Assembly: GCF_965363235.1 (NCBI RefSeq)
Contig: NC_134846.1
Coordinates: 60,005,121-60,069,120, forward strand
Origin: Mytilus galloprovincialis
Lineage: Eukaryota > Mollusca > Bivalvia > Mytilida > Mytilidae
Direction: 5' to 3'
DNA length: 64,000 nt
Shown: piece after piece, positions 12,315-23,670 of the stretch
Position numbering within the stretch: the stretch's first letter is position 1
Layout of the letters: each line of letters starts with the position of its first letter
Notes under the pieces: model-generated
The model's input: the letters and a program-made list of their open reading frames with translations, nothing else
The model's database searches: none
Told to the model about the DNA's origin: nothing
Program-made: the position numbers and the translations under genes

Positions 12315-12350
12315 CTACAATGTGATCAAATAAACTAATTAATCAGTTAC

Positions 12351-13563
12351 CTTTTTAAAATGTTCAAAATTATTGTAGCGTTGGTATTTCCCAGTTAAAT
12401 GAGAAATTTCAGAATCACTCAGTTTTGACAAAGACCTTGCAGACACTGATTTTTCATTGATTTCATTAGTTACTGTATAATGTTTTAGCATTTTATCCGA
12501 TTTCCAGCCTACATATGATTTTATGCACTCAGAATTTAAACCTAGCCATGTTAATGTCAAGGCACACCCACTTCTTGTACTATGTGGCGTTTCACCTTCC
12601 CATATATTCAAATCTGTTAGATGAGATTTTAAACGAGCATTAGCAGCAGCAGAAGTGAAAGGTACATCAGAAAGTGCCATACAAGATGGTGCCAATGGTC
12701 GAAATAAATAGCCACCTACAATTTCCAATTTACTCACTTTACAGAACTCTATATAGTCACGTAATACAGTCACAGGACAAAATTCTGTATTAACAGAATT
12801 ATAAATGATAACTACCCTGGGGTCACTTATATCTATTGTTTTACCCTTCATCATGGAAATTATAACACCTTCTTCTCCAGGTAACCAACGAACTTGATCA
12901 GTCAACACAGAACCGAGATCTCCTGCTCTATCACCAGTAAAAGACAGTATGTTAAAAAAAGGTCTTATCACGAACAAGTATATACTTTTGAAATATTTTT
13001 AATTTTTTGTTTGACATCTTATATGATATATATCTTGAAACAAGTATTAACTTATTTGAAAAAAGTGGCACTGCGTGTTTTGGTAATACGGCTGCCATTG
13101 ATTGTTCTAACTTTATAGCTGATAGGTACTTTTTTATAATCGAAGATGCTGCTGGATTACCTAATCCTAACATGTCATTCCAATCTGTGCCACGACCGTG
13201 ATCACGAAAAATTGCCCTTAGTTGACCAATCAAACTATCAACCGATCCAGCTGAAAGTCGAAGGGGACATCCACATTGAAATTTTCCTTTGACTCCCCTA
13301 TTTTTACATTGTGCTTTATGAATTTGGGTTTTTCCGCTATCATCTTTGTATACCAAGAATTTCCTAATGTCAGATGGTAGGGCGTCATTTAATGATTTTT
13401 GAGGATTTAAATCACTTAGAAATGATACAATACTTTTTTGTAATACGAGTTTCTGTTTAGAATATTTTGTACTCTGAAGTAAAGAGTCTAATTCAAGTAT
13501 CCTGTCATTTAACTCTTCTTCTCTAAAAGACATCTCTCCTGACGCACAATTATCACATGTATG
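12351..13563 (-). pseudogene. Retroelement tyrosine recombinase
   Basis: Starts at a splice-acceptor-like CAG (13566-13564) and ends at a donor-like G|GTAACT. The N-terminal part carries a Cys cluster (HTCDNC and a CKN...CGCPLR block) and a core-binding-type helical region (DSLIGQLRAIF). The catalytic part has the family residues: Arg in TGDRAGDLG, His-x-x-Arg in HSTRSG, Gly-Trp in VGWKS, and the nucleophile Tyr in KHYT. Such proteins integrate circular or linear DNA without a DDE integrase. The frame is broken by one extra T in a T7 run at about 12955-12961, giving two overlapping ORFs. Position upstream of Gag/RT is unusual for the group. Confidence 0.75.
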
Positions 13564-14326
13564 CTGTAAAATCGGAAACAATTTTTTTTTTTATTGAACT
13601 ACTATTAATATGAAAGAAATATGTGCACACATTATTTAATTAAAGACTTATACGTGTTCACATCGATGTCTTTTATGTGTTGCTGTTAACTTTAATAAAG
13701 TAACAGATAAAAAATTAAAATAATATAAAATATCTAGTCGTCGTTAAAATCTTAACTTAGACCGTCTTAATAAGTTACTTAAGCTATTTCACTGAAATAC
13801 ACATGCCTTCATCTGTATACCGATGTAAAATTCATAGAAACTGTTGTTTCCTTAAAATAACTCCACAGTTCTTATTCTTTTTATGCCCACTGTGTTTTCC
13901 TTCACACATCATTTCTTTTTTAATTCTCTATACTATACAAGTATACCTGCTCCCAGATTATTTTTTTTTTAAATTTTGACCATTTCATTGAAATGAGATC
14001 TAAACTACCACAGTTCCCGTTCTAATATGCATGCCCACTGTGGATTTGATCTAAAACCTGCATTACAACTCATTTACTTTTTGAAGGTATTCTGCATTTT
14101 CGAATCAACAGATTCACAGACACACCTGCTCAGGAGTACCCCTGATGCCAAATTAAAGCCATATTCAACACTTCTATATATTCATTCACCAGAGCTCAAA
14201 CTCTCTATTACAGTAACTTCTACTTTTACATATACAATGTAACTCCATATGGCAACTTGTAATGCATTTACCCAGGGAGCATGAAAATAAAATTACTTCA
14301 CCAATAATTTCATAATTTTAACTTAC
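13564..14326 (-). other. Putative 763-nt intron of the retroelement gene
   Basis: GT-AG bounded (GTAAGT donor, TTTACAG acceptor on the minus strand). It contains a loosely repeated block (about 13797-13900 and 13985-14045) ending in CCCACTGTG and no coding sequence. Confidence 0.4.
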
Positions 14327-14655
14327 TGTAGGTTCTCCAGATATCTTTTTACTTGGTGAGCTATCATCATTCCCTGATTTTCTCTTTTTCTCTTGTCTCC
14401 TACTATCACTTGAGTTGGCATTTGCCAATTCTATGCCAATATGGCAAAGTCTAATTAAGTCACTAGATTCTAGTTCCCTTTTCAATATCTTTTCCACTTT
14501 GGCAATGGAAACAGACAAACTTTTTTCTAACCGGTTTTTTAAATAACAAAAGAAAAATAATAATTTCCGCTGGGTATTAAAACCAGCATTTAAAAAAGAA
14601 TAGTTTTTCAATTTCGTACAAGCAATTTTGGGGTTTTTGGACCCTTTGAAACCCA
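14327..14655 (-). CDS. Probable first visible exon of the retroelement gene (basic, unknown)
   Basis: Open frame bounded by a pyrimidine-rich acceptor ending CAG at 14656 and by a perfect GTAAGT donor starting at 14326. The encoded ~109 aa are lysine-rich, with a helical stretch (SIAKVEKILKRELESSDLIRL) and a nuclear-localisation-like RRQEKKRK. There is no ATG in the frame, supporting an internal exon. Splicing to 13563 keeps the frame and feeds into the recombinase. Its membership of the retroelement gene is an inference; it could instead be an exon of an unrelated host gene. Confidence 0.45.
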
Positions 14656-15075
14656 CTGGAAGCAATTTCTGTAGCTAAATTTCATATTGAATTTGCTGGA
14701 ACTTGTTACACACACCAAAAACTAAATGGTGTATCTTAAAATTGGATAAAAATATTTATACTTTTTTAGAAATATTGATTGTACAAGAAAATCCACATAT
14801 TTTGAAAAAGGCCCTTATAATATAAAAAACAGTCCGTCAAACATTAACTGACTATTACGATTAGAAGTAGTTCAGTACAAACAAAACAATATATACTGAG
14901 CTAGATATAACCGGGAAATTGTCTTGTCGTATAAATAGACCAGGTGTTATATATAATGAACTAAAAATAGAAAATGACAGGTCGTGCCTTCGAACTTCCA
15001 TGATTTATGCTTGTGACGTGGACTGATACATGTCAGTCGCTTTTTGCTTTTAATCGGTCGAATTTCATTTTTAAG

Positions 15076-18058
15076 ATGCAAACGAATAGTCCAGGTATGT
15101 AACATTGTCATATTATTTACATAATTTTCAATATTTATTGTGTTGTAGGTGTGTATACAAATTTGCTCCTTATTTTTAGACCAGTATATGTATTTTCATA
15201 GGATATTTGCTTTTTATCATACACATATAGAAAATAATGGCATAATTGTAACCCTTGATAAAAGTTATTTGTACATATATTTATTCATTAAATTTGAAAA
15301 ATTGTCTTATGTCAATATACTATTCCAGTTTTTACATTTTGCTCCTAATCCTAAGGTCAAATACTTGACAAGGGTAACGTTACACTGTTACATGCAAACG
15401 TAATGGTAACAGTAACATTCAACCGCAAAAAAATGCATTCGTATAATGCTATCATGTCGTCGTCCGAAGATACAAAGATTTTCCCCATTTTTCCATTGAT
15501 TATTTCTGATTTATATATATATAAGCAACAAATACTGATATGGTAGGAGATACCCCCCAAACAGGATGTGTTTTTAATTATTAAATATATTACATAGATT
15601 TACTAAGTATTGTGCAATAGCACAGTATCGCGCAATATCTCATTATTACGCAATAGCAAGAAATCTTCAATTGAAAATAAATACAAATATCTTTTATACA
15701 ATTTTAATGTGATTAATTTAAAGTCTTAATTTTTTTTTTGGAGGGATAGGGGTGGTGTTCTAACGTTGTATTACTATTTTAGATATCGGTCTACATTTAG
15801 GTCAAAAGGACAAAATTAGACTGTGTTTGAAGAACAGAATTATTGCGGCTGTATGATATGCTGAAACTTATTGTGCAGTTAGATTTTTTTTAATTTTGGC
15901 CCTGTTTTCGAATAAGTCTATATTAAGGTTTGAAGGGTCCAACATATTAAACTGTTTGATTTCAACTAAAAAAACATAATTTTTTTTTATAAGCTGAATC
16001 TAACCACGTTCTTAGATTTTAGATATCAGACCATTCTAGGTAAATTAAATGGTTCATATCAAATTTTTCAAGATCTTCCATATTTATTTTGTGTCAGAAA
16101 CCTTTATTGGGTCAAAAATTTGATCACAATCCAAATTCAGACAGTTTCAAACTTGAAAATTGTGTCCAAAGTTGCCCTAACTGTTCAAAGTTCGACCTTT
16201 GCGGTCGAATCAGGCTGCACTCAGCGAAGTATTTTTTCTGCACTTGTAGGAAGTCAAGGTCCTTGGCTATCGTATCGAACCTTCACCGGATTACCCGCAA
16301 TTAAACCTAGTATAATGTAAGGCCCCCTCCCATGATAAAAACAATTGATTATTCCTCATACTATCGTTATAATATTTGTATTTACTTAACAGCAATGAAG
16401 ACATTATTACGGTTTGGTTTGGTGGCTGACCTCCAGTACGCCAACATTGATAATGCATATAATTGGAATAAAACAAAGAAACGCTATTACAGATCAGCAA
16501 TTGATCTTTTGGGGAAGGCCATGAAGGACTGGAAACAAAATGACGCCAAATTTATACTTCAGCTTGGTGATTTAGTTGATGGATTCTGTAAACGGACAGA
16601 AGAACCAATCGATTGTCTAAATCGTATTTTAGACATATTTGACCAGGAACAATGGCCGGTTTTAAATGTTGTTGGTAACCATGAGTTATACAATTTTGAA
16701 AAAGACAGTTTATACAAATCTAGGTTGTTTAAAAATCTGCCATCTTCTAACAAAGCATATTATACATTATCGCCATATCAAGGGCTTACAGTATGTGTCT
16801 TGAACACTTATGAAATATCAGTTCTCGGTGAATTAGAAGGTACAGCAACTTATGATGTAGCTCAATCATTTTTGGCGGAAAGAAATCCGAACAAGGATAA
16901 AAATGACCCATCAGGTCTGGAATCAGTTGATAGACGATTTGTACGCTTTAATGGGGCAGTTTCAAAAGAGCAGTTGGAATGGTTGTCTAAAGAGCTGATC
17001 TTGGCTACAAAACAAAAAGAAAATGTTATTGTCGTTGGTATGTATTTTTTAGTTCCACATGTTTGTGGTCTATAAAAGTTTTCTATAGCCCTGCTTATTT
17101 CCATCAGTAGAGTATCTCACCACGACAGACAGAATAACATGACAGAAATTCATAAAAAAAAAAGTCGAAACCAATCACATTGCCATAGCTATTTAAAAAA
17201 GTATACATATACATGTATGAATTAAAAGCGTTTGATATATGTCATATTAATAATCCAACGCTACAAAAACCTTACAGTCACCAAAAAAAGTTCTTTAACA
17301 ACGAGAATTGGCCGAGAGGTCAAAACAAGTCATACATTTACCGTGATCACTAGCCTGTAAGCGTGGTACTCATATTGCGAGTTCGAACCCGCAAGTGGTT
17401 TACGGTGTTCCTGTAACAGCCACTATGTTCCGTCAGTTACTTTGTTCTGGCGTAACTTTTCAACTAGTTATTTCGTTCTTATGGATCTTTCCAACTAGTT
17501 GTTTTATTTCGAGTGCTGTCGAAAAGTTCCGGACTTTGATCTTTATCGACTAGGAATCCCAGAGTTCCCACCGATGGTCGGTCGTTACACTTGTGTACTG
17601 ACGGTTCTTCTACTGTGCGTCATTATAAAACAAGAGCGTGATGATATGACTTGGATGGATATCTAGAGTTGTCTCATCAGCACTCATACCACATCTTCTT
17701 ATATCGATTTCTTGATTGTATACATGAGAAAACGCATATCTCAAAAATATAATTATTAATTTCAGGCCACAATCCAATTTATTTACCTGCCACAGACAGT
17801 GCCTGTTTATGTTGGAACTATAGTGAGATATTAGACATTCTGTCAGAAAACTCAGTGGTTTGTTATATCAGCGGTCATGATCACGATGGCGGTTATTCGG
17901 TCGATCAGAGTGGTATACACCATATAACAATGCCTGGAGCTATAGAACACCCAGACTCCTACGCTGTTGGCAACTTGTTAGAAGATTCATTGATCATTCA
18001 AGGAAGGGGAGACATGTTTGATGTGAATTGTCCGTTAAGATTTAAATTGAAATGTTGA
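15076..18058 (+). CDS. ADPRM: ADP-ribose/CDP-alcohol diphosphatase-like metallophosphoesterase, copy 2
   Basis: Core exons 16393-17037 and 17766-18058, with an optional first coding exon 15076-15094 (ATG, six codons plus one base, then a GTATGT donor). The acceptor at 16391-16392 restores frame, giving 318 aa; starting instead at the ATG at 16395 gives 311 aa. The catalytic motifs match copy 1 (VADLQ, LGDLVDG, VVGNHE, GHNP, GHDHDGG), and the intron splits the same glycine codon with a GTATGT donor and TTTCAG acceptor. Function by family: Mn-dependent hydrolysis of ADP-ribose and CDP-alcohols in the cytosol. A TATA-like TATATAAT lies at about 14950, upstream of the mini-exon. The large intron contains dispersed repeats (15.6-16.3 kb). 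Core enzyme call is secure; the mini-exon is inference. Confidence 0.82.
15600..16310. repeat. Dispersed repeat shared with 19.86-20.33 kb
   Basis: Shared blocks include AAGAAATCTTCAATTG, TCACAATCCAAATTCAGACAG, and CAGCGAAG near the end, in the same order in both places. The block lies inside the first intron of copy 2 here and free downstream of it at 19.9 kb. The GC-rich end (TGCGGTCGAATCAGGCT versus TGCGATCGTATCAGGCT) is the best conserved part. No coding potential is seen. Confidence 0.65.
17305..17600 (+). repeat. tRNA-derived SINE-like sequence in intron of copy 2
   Basis: A box A-like element (TGGCCGAGAGGTC, about 17309) and a box B-like element (GAGTTCGAACCCGC, about 17379) lie 70 bp apart in the right order, as in tRNA-Ser/Leu-type promoters. 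The intervening sequence does not fold into an obvious cloverleaf. A non-tRNA body follows to about 17600. A tRNA-derived SINE is the most likely explanation; a decayed tRNA gene is possible. Confidence 0.4.
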
Positions 18059-18419
18059 CAGATATGGTTTTTATTTTAATTTGTTTTTGATGTATCGTCT
18101 ATTATCATTTTAATATAATTAGACAAAACTGGCATAATTTAACGATAAATAGTCATTTATACAATGGCAGCTTAAAAAGTATTGCAGATGTGTCAAACTG
18201 AAATGGGTATATTTTATTGTTGTCAGTTTTTATTTTTTAAAAGTGCCAACAAATTTAGTGTCAATTTATTGGTATTCCTTGTATCATTATTCTGAAGTTT
18301 AATATTGTTTTCAGTTGTGTTTATATTTTAATAAAATAATTTCTTCATCCATTTACAGCGTACAGTGTTCTGATTTTGATTATGGTTACCAAAACATTAT
18401 AAATATCATGCGTTCAAAG

Positions 18420-18800
18420 CGCTTTTTTTGGATTTACATTCATCATGAAAGCTCAAAGCTCAAAGACAAACATTTGAATGCTGCCAAGGATGCACAAGAA
18501 CCGAAACAGTAAACAGCTTCATAACCATAAAGTACATAGAAAAAGCCAAATCCATCCAATGTCAACTTGTCCCACCTTAGTAGCAATATACCAACTTTAC
18601 CTGCATATGGTATATACATTACCCAACTTATTCGGTATTCAAGAGCATGCAACAACTACTCAGGCTTCGCAAAACGTCACCCGTGTCTGCGCGCAAAGTT
18701 GATGAAACAGGGGCATGTCAAGAACGTCTCGTCCTCTTTCAAAAAAAAGGTAGCAACTTCACAAATAATACACACTGGTCTTGAAGTGTAGCTTATGAGT
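18420..18800 (+). mobile_element. Penelope-like RT fragment, plus orientation
   Basis: The frame 18567-18791 translates to a segment containing NIPTLPAYGIYITQLIRYSR, the same conserved region as in the minus-strand RT copies at 22.7, 42.5 and 61.3 kb. Only the part after the RT catalytic core remains. It is diverged from the other copies, so belongs to another subfamily. Confidence 0.6.
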
Positions 18801-18879
18801 ACTGACGTTGTTTATCAGCTTCATAATGTGTTATAGTGTTCTTTTATTTGTCTTTATGAATACATTTTTTACTGTTTAG

Positions 18880-19175
18880 TCTGTTCTTGATGATATCCAT
18901 TTGAAGTGGCTCTATACTTATAAATCCCGTCATTGTGTTATTGTTCTATGATAGTTGTTGTATTCTTGTCTTTCACCTTTGCTAATATACTTTGTCTAGA
19001 TGCCTTTTTGTTTTTCTTTGCAGCATATGACTTATCTTTACTTGTACATCCCGTCATTGTGTTATTGTTCTTTGATAATTTTGTATTCTTGCTATTATGC
19101 TTTGTGTAGATACTTTTTTGTTTATCTTTGTTACATATGAGGAGGCTCTGTTCTTGTACATCCCGTCATTATTTT
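18880..19175. repeat. ~115-120-bp tandem repeat (2.5 units)
   Basis: Units are marked by ATCCCGTCATT at about 18924, 19047 and 19159 and share GTATTCTTG and CTTTTTTGTTT blocks. No gene is seen. Confidence 0.6.
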
Positions 19176-19184
19176 ATTTTGTCA

Positions 19185-19880
19185 TGTTACAATACCACAA
19201 ACGGAAGGTTGGGATTGATTTTTGGGATGATGGTCCCAACCGTTTAGAAATTGGGGGCCCAAAAGGGGCCCAAAGGAGACTTTTTTCTAGTTTCAGGATA
19301 ATAACTTGTGTATAAGTATTTAAATTGCTCTGAAATTGTACCACAATGTTTAAAACCACAAGTTTGGATTCATTTTAGGGGTTATGGGGCCAAAGTTTAG
19401 GAATTAAGGACTAAAACAACCTTTTGTTTTTTATAGTTTCCAGACAATAACTTGTGTATGGATCTCTCTGGAATTGTACCAAAATGTTCCGTATAACATA
19501 GAAGAGGCGGGATTGAGTTTTGGGTTTTGGCTTAATTGCCCAAAATATGTAGGAATTAGGGACCAAAAAGAAGCATGTTTCTAGTTTTCAGACAATAACT
19601 TGTATATATATCCTATATCTAATAACTTGTATATATATCCTATATCTAATAACTTGTATATTTATCCTATATCTAATAAGTTGTATATTTATCCTATATC
19701 TAATAACTTGTATATATATCCTATATCTAATAACTTGTATATATATCCTATATCTAATAACTTGTGTAAAAACTGTTTAAGTGTATGGATCTCTCTGAAA
19801 TTGTACCACAAGGTTCCATACTACAAAGGAAAGGATGGGATTGAGATTTAGGGTTATTGCTCCAAGGGAGATTTCAATAA
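19185..19880. repeat. ~165-bp satellite with internal 27-bp minisatellite
   Basis: Long units contain AATAACTTGTGTAT, a CTCTCTGAAATTGTACCA block and GGGATTGA. Within it, 19587-19760 holds about six copies of a 27-bp unit (ATAACTTGTATATATATCC...). Because 27 is a multiple of three the minisatellite reads as an open frame of repeating YIYPISNNL; this is not evidence for a protein. Confidence 0.75.
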
Positions 19881-20454
19881 GTTGGGGGGGGGGGGATTTT
19901 TGTTTACGAGTTTTTTAAGGGATTCCTTTTTTTCAGAATTTTTGTAAATTTCGATGTTTGAAAAGTTTCAAAAAGAAATCTTCAATTGCACAGTATTGTG
20001 CAATAGATTTGTTAGATCTTTGACCATACTTATTTTGTGACCCAAACCTTTATTATGTCAAAAATTTAATCACAATCCAAATTCAGACAGTATGCAGCTT
20101 GAATGTTGTGACCAAATTTGCCCCAACTGTTCAGGGTTCGACCACTGCGATCGTATCAGGCTTCGCTCAGCGAAGCATTTTATTGCCTATTGTGTCTGTT
20201 TGTTTTGTTCACACATCGTCCTCAATATAATGGAATTTTATGCGACTGTCATACAAGTGAAAGGTTTAGCTAGCTATAAAACCAGGTTTAATCCACTTTT
20301 TTCTACTCAAGAAAATGCCTGTACAAACTCATGAATATGATAGCTGTCCATTGTTGAAAGCCGTACGGTGACCTATAGTTGTTAATGTCTGTGTCATTTT
20401 GGTCTCATGTGGATAGTTGTTTCATTGGCAATCATATCTTCTTTTTTATAAACA

Positions 20455-20575
20455 ATAGAACACATGACACAACATAGAAAACTAAAGAATAAGCAACACG
20501 AACGAACCCCACCAAAAACTAGGGGTGATAGCAGGTGCTCCGAAAGGGTAGGCAGATCCTGAATTATAAATCATT
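20455..20575 (-). mobile_element. 3'-tail fragment of the Penelope-like element
   Basis: Matches the block at 42110-42205 (ACATAGAAAACTAAAGAATAA ... ACCCCACCAAAAACTAGGGG), which lies at the 3' end of the RT element. Confidence 0.6.
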
Positions 20576-20579
20576 CAAT

Positions 20580-22245
20580 GCCGAAGAACAACACTGAATT
20601 CATAAGGTCATACGTCCGAAATGCTTTTCTGGAATTACTTTCATCAGGAACGCTCAAAGCCCGTAACTATTATATAATAGTCCAAATCAAAACCGAATAT
20701 TTGAAGATTTGGATGTAGTAAAGCGAATCAGATGAGCAGATGACCGATTAGAATGTAAAAATAATAGGCAAATCCATTTAATGTCAAATTTGGATGAGGG
20801 ATTTTAAACCTTGTATTAGCGTAATAATTTCTTAATTTGTAATCGGACAATTTTAAAAAGGTTTGTTATGAATCATTTGAAATTTTGGATTTAATATATG
20901 TATATATTATATACTGGTTCTCTGTAGTATTTAAGTATCATATAAGGAACTGTGATTCATAATAGTACAATAACAATTCTGCTATTAAAGAGGAAAACGT
21001 TTGCTTCATAACATTGTATGGAAATGTAGTTAAAAAAGTGGAAATATAAGTGTGCCTCCATTGCACATTGATATTTGAACTCTACGTTTGGAAAATAAAT
21101 TACGATAAGTAGAGATAAACGTGGAATCGGTAAAGCTTTAAAATGTTTCACTATGGTTCAGCCACTTTAAATTAAAACCAACAGAAATAGTGAAATAATT
21201 AAAAACTTAATTGGATACATAATATAACCTGCACATTTATTAGGAAATTTAATGTTTGTTTTGGTTATGAATAGTTATAATTACATTCAAGTAAAAACCA
21301 TTGTAGGAAAGGTTTTCAGGAAGGCACCTTATAAAAAACTAGTGTACTAAATATATACTCTAAAATAGACATGATTGGTCTTATGCCAAATTTGGAGAAT
21401 ATGAATTAGTATTTTGATTAGTGTACATGGACGCATTTATCATTGTAGAATTTTATGTCTTTTAAATCTATACGGTTATCATGACGGACACTAACAAGCC
21501 TGATAAGTTACATTTTGATCAGCATTAACATACTTTACTAGGATAATTATTATTTATTTTGCTGTCGGTTTAATGCAAATGTATTGATATTTTAATCAGT
21601 GTACCTAGACACATTTGTTATTGTATGATACAAATATCCACCATAGATAACACCAATTGACTGTTAGCATCGTTTCTTGGTCAATCGAGTAAATTGATCA
21701 GATTTGTAATCTGTTTAAAACCAAAGAAAAAAAAGCAACTGGAAGAAAGCAATGACCTTGTTGCAAACGTGTATTCATCTTATAATTATGAATAGCGAAA
21801 TCTTTATTTTTATTTCACCGAAGACAATGACAAAAGTATGTGTATTTTGATATTTGTTTTGTTAATTTAGCAATAATCAAAATTAAACTAATACTAAGAC
21901 CAAACAGTATTTCAAGGTTCATTTAAACTTCTTCATCCAGAGAATAAAATATATTTTCTTGTACAAAACTTCAGTGGTGCATGCATATTGAAAGCTTTAA
22001 AATCTTGTTTTGTTTAGTCTAACTTCAAATTCCTATTATGTAAATAATTAAAGTTCAATTCTAGTTGTCCGGTTATTGAAAATCTGCCCTTGGATGTAAA
22101 AACTTAGAATATTTGTAATTGACCGTTATATAACGTCCTTGGAAAGTGTGCGTCAGCTTATATCTGTGCATTACGCCACAAAGAAGCACGTTGATGCACA
22201 TGTTAGCCACTTTATAAAGATCAGAAAAGCAACAAAGTAGAGCTT
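20580..22245. other. No recognised gene
   Basis: AT-rich sequence with small dispersed fragments; for example about 20600-20700 resembles 18410-18480 and 25710-25790 (blocks around GCTCAAAGC). Two weak similar blocks (21.41-21.45 and 21.58-21.62 kb, both with TATTTTGATTAGTGTAC-like or TATTTTAATCAGTGTAC-like text) indicate an old duplication. Nothing codes convincingly. Confidence 0.4.
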
Positions 22246-22249
22246 GTAT

Positions 22250-23670
22250 ATCCAAGAGAAGGTCGAAAGATACCAGAGGGACAATCGAACTCAGATCGAA
22301 AATAAACTGACAAAGCCATGGCGAAAAAAGACACGCAGTCAAAAAATAGTACAGAGTAAACCATATAGAAAACTAAAGACGAAGCAACACGAACCCCACC
22401 AAAAACTGGGGGTGATCTCAGATGCTCCGAAAGGATAATCAGATCCCTATCCACATGTGGCAACCGTCGTGTTGCTCATATTATTATAAATCAAGTAAAT
22501 AGTCTAATTCGGTAGGTCACATTCGTGAAAATGGGAGGGGATTGTAGTCACGACATAAGGAACATATCCGATATCATTTGTGAAACGGTTATTAAGTATC
22601 CCAAAACGGTCAAACAACTTGTGATGGCCTCAGTAAAAATAAAGAAGGGATGATTTCAAATTCACCATTTGAAACTCTTGGTTTATTAACTTTCTTGTGA
22701 GCATCAACCTTCTATCAATAAAATCATGATAGGAAATACAAGCCCGGGAATATCGTATCAATTGGGAGATACTCCGTATGCAGGCACTGCGTAGAAATGG
22801 AAAGTTCACAATTGGGAAGCTGAAATCATCTCTTTTGTCATAAAGTTTTGTTGTAAACCGACCCTCATTGTCAATTTCTAGATGTAAGTGAAGATATGAG
22901 TCAGACTTAACTGTATCTGTTGTATTCTTTATATCTAGTTCGATGGGATAGATGCGTTCAACATAGTCACCAAATTTTGAATTTTTTAGTGAGAGGACAT
23001 CATTTATGTAGCGGAAAGTAAAGTTAAAGGATATTGCTAACTTCTTACCTTTCTTCCTAAGAAGTTCATGTATGAAGTCAGCCTCATAATGATAAAAGAA
23101 CAAGTCGGCAAGAAGAGTGGTTCAATTGGTTTCCAATGGAATTCCGACAGTCTGTTGAAAAACACGTCATCCAAACGTAACAAATATGTCGTCAATCAAG
23201 AAATCAAGCATCCGGATAATGTCAGTTTCTGAGAATTTTTTTGTTTGAATCAGAGTGAGTAGGATTTATCCCTCCCTAAGACGACAAGATACTTGTATCT
23301 ACGTTGGTAATTCCTTTTTGTATAAAACAAAGCAATACCAACTCTTTCAATTTGTCTTTTAGTTATGAATGGGGAGTACTTGTGTAAAGTGTAGAAAAGT
23401 AAAATGTTTAGTACTATTGCAAGATGAAAGAGACTTAGATTGTATGTACCCTAAAAGATCTTTGGATTTTCTTTAGTATCCACACCTGATTCACCTCTAG
23501 AATAGGCAGTTTCACAATAACTTGGAAGCCCGGTTTTGATTGCTGATAAACTAGATGTTAATGATTTAGAAAGAGGTAGAGCACATGGAAGACCCAGCAA
23601 TATACCGTTGTTTGTAAGGGCACTTATGTAGTTTAGGTACCCAGTACAAATGTGCCAATGCCCATAAATA
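22250..23670 (-). mobile_element. Penelope-like RT element, truncated and frameshifted
   Basis: The tail (22250-22560) and RT (22630-23670) are in the same arrangement as the 42-kb copy. The frame 23103-22630 contains the YIND variant of the RT motif C (YIDD elsewhere), DTTDTVKSDSYLHLHLEID and FPIVNFPF. Upstream, LYTK-like and WKLKN-like blocks are in other frames. The copy is dead. Confidence 0.65.

Larger units (their letters stand above)
8942..14655 (-). mobile_element. Tyrosine-recombinase (DIRS/Ngaro-related) retroelement, decayed
   Basis: On the minus strand, in coding order: a basic N-terminal exon (14655-14327), a tyrosine recombinase (13563-12351), a Gag-like segment with a CCHC knuckle (12314-11724), a reverse transcriptase (11696-10611), and RNase H fused to an SGNH hydrolase (about 10615-8942). 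No DDE integrase or retroviral protease is seen. Known DIRS and Ngaro elements usually place the recombinase after RT/RNase H; here it comes first. The reading frame is broken by single-base length changes in homopolymers near 12270, 12017, 12956 and 10615. Intron-like GT-AG sequence separates the first two segments. It sits between ADPRM-like copies 1 and 2 on the opposite strand. Terminal repeats were not established. Confidence 0.75.

Noticed and set aside
8942-14665. Reading the recombinase as a host-domesticated gene
   Set aside because: It is frame-broken and lies in line with Gag, RT and RNase H on the same strand, which fits an element better than a host gene.
19600-19851. ORF with repeated YIYPISNNL
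   Set aside because: A 27-bp minisatellite gives an artefactual repeat peptide; no start context or neighbours supporting a gene.
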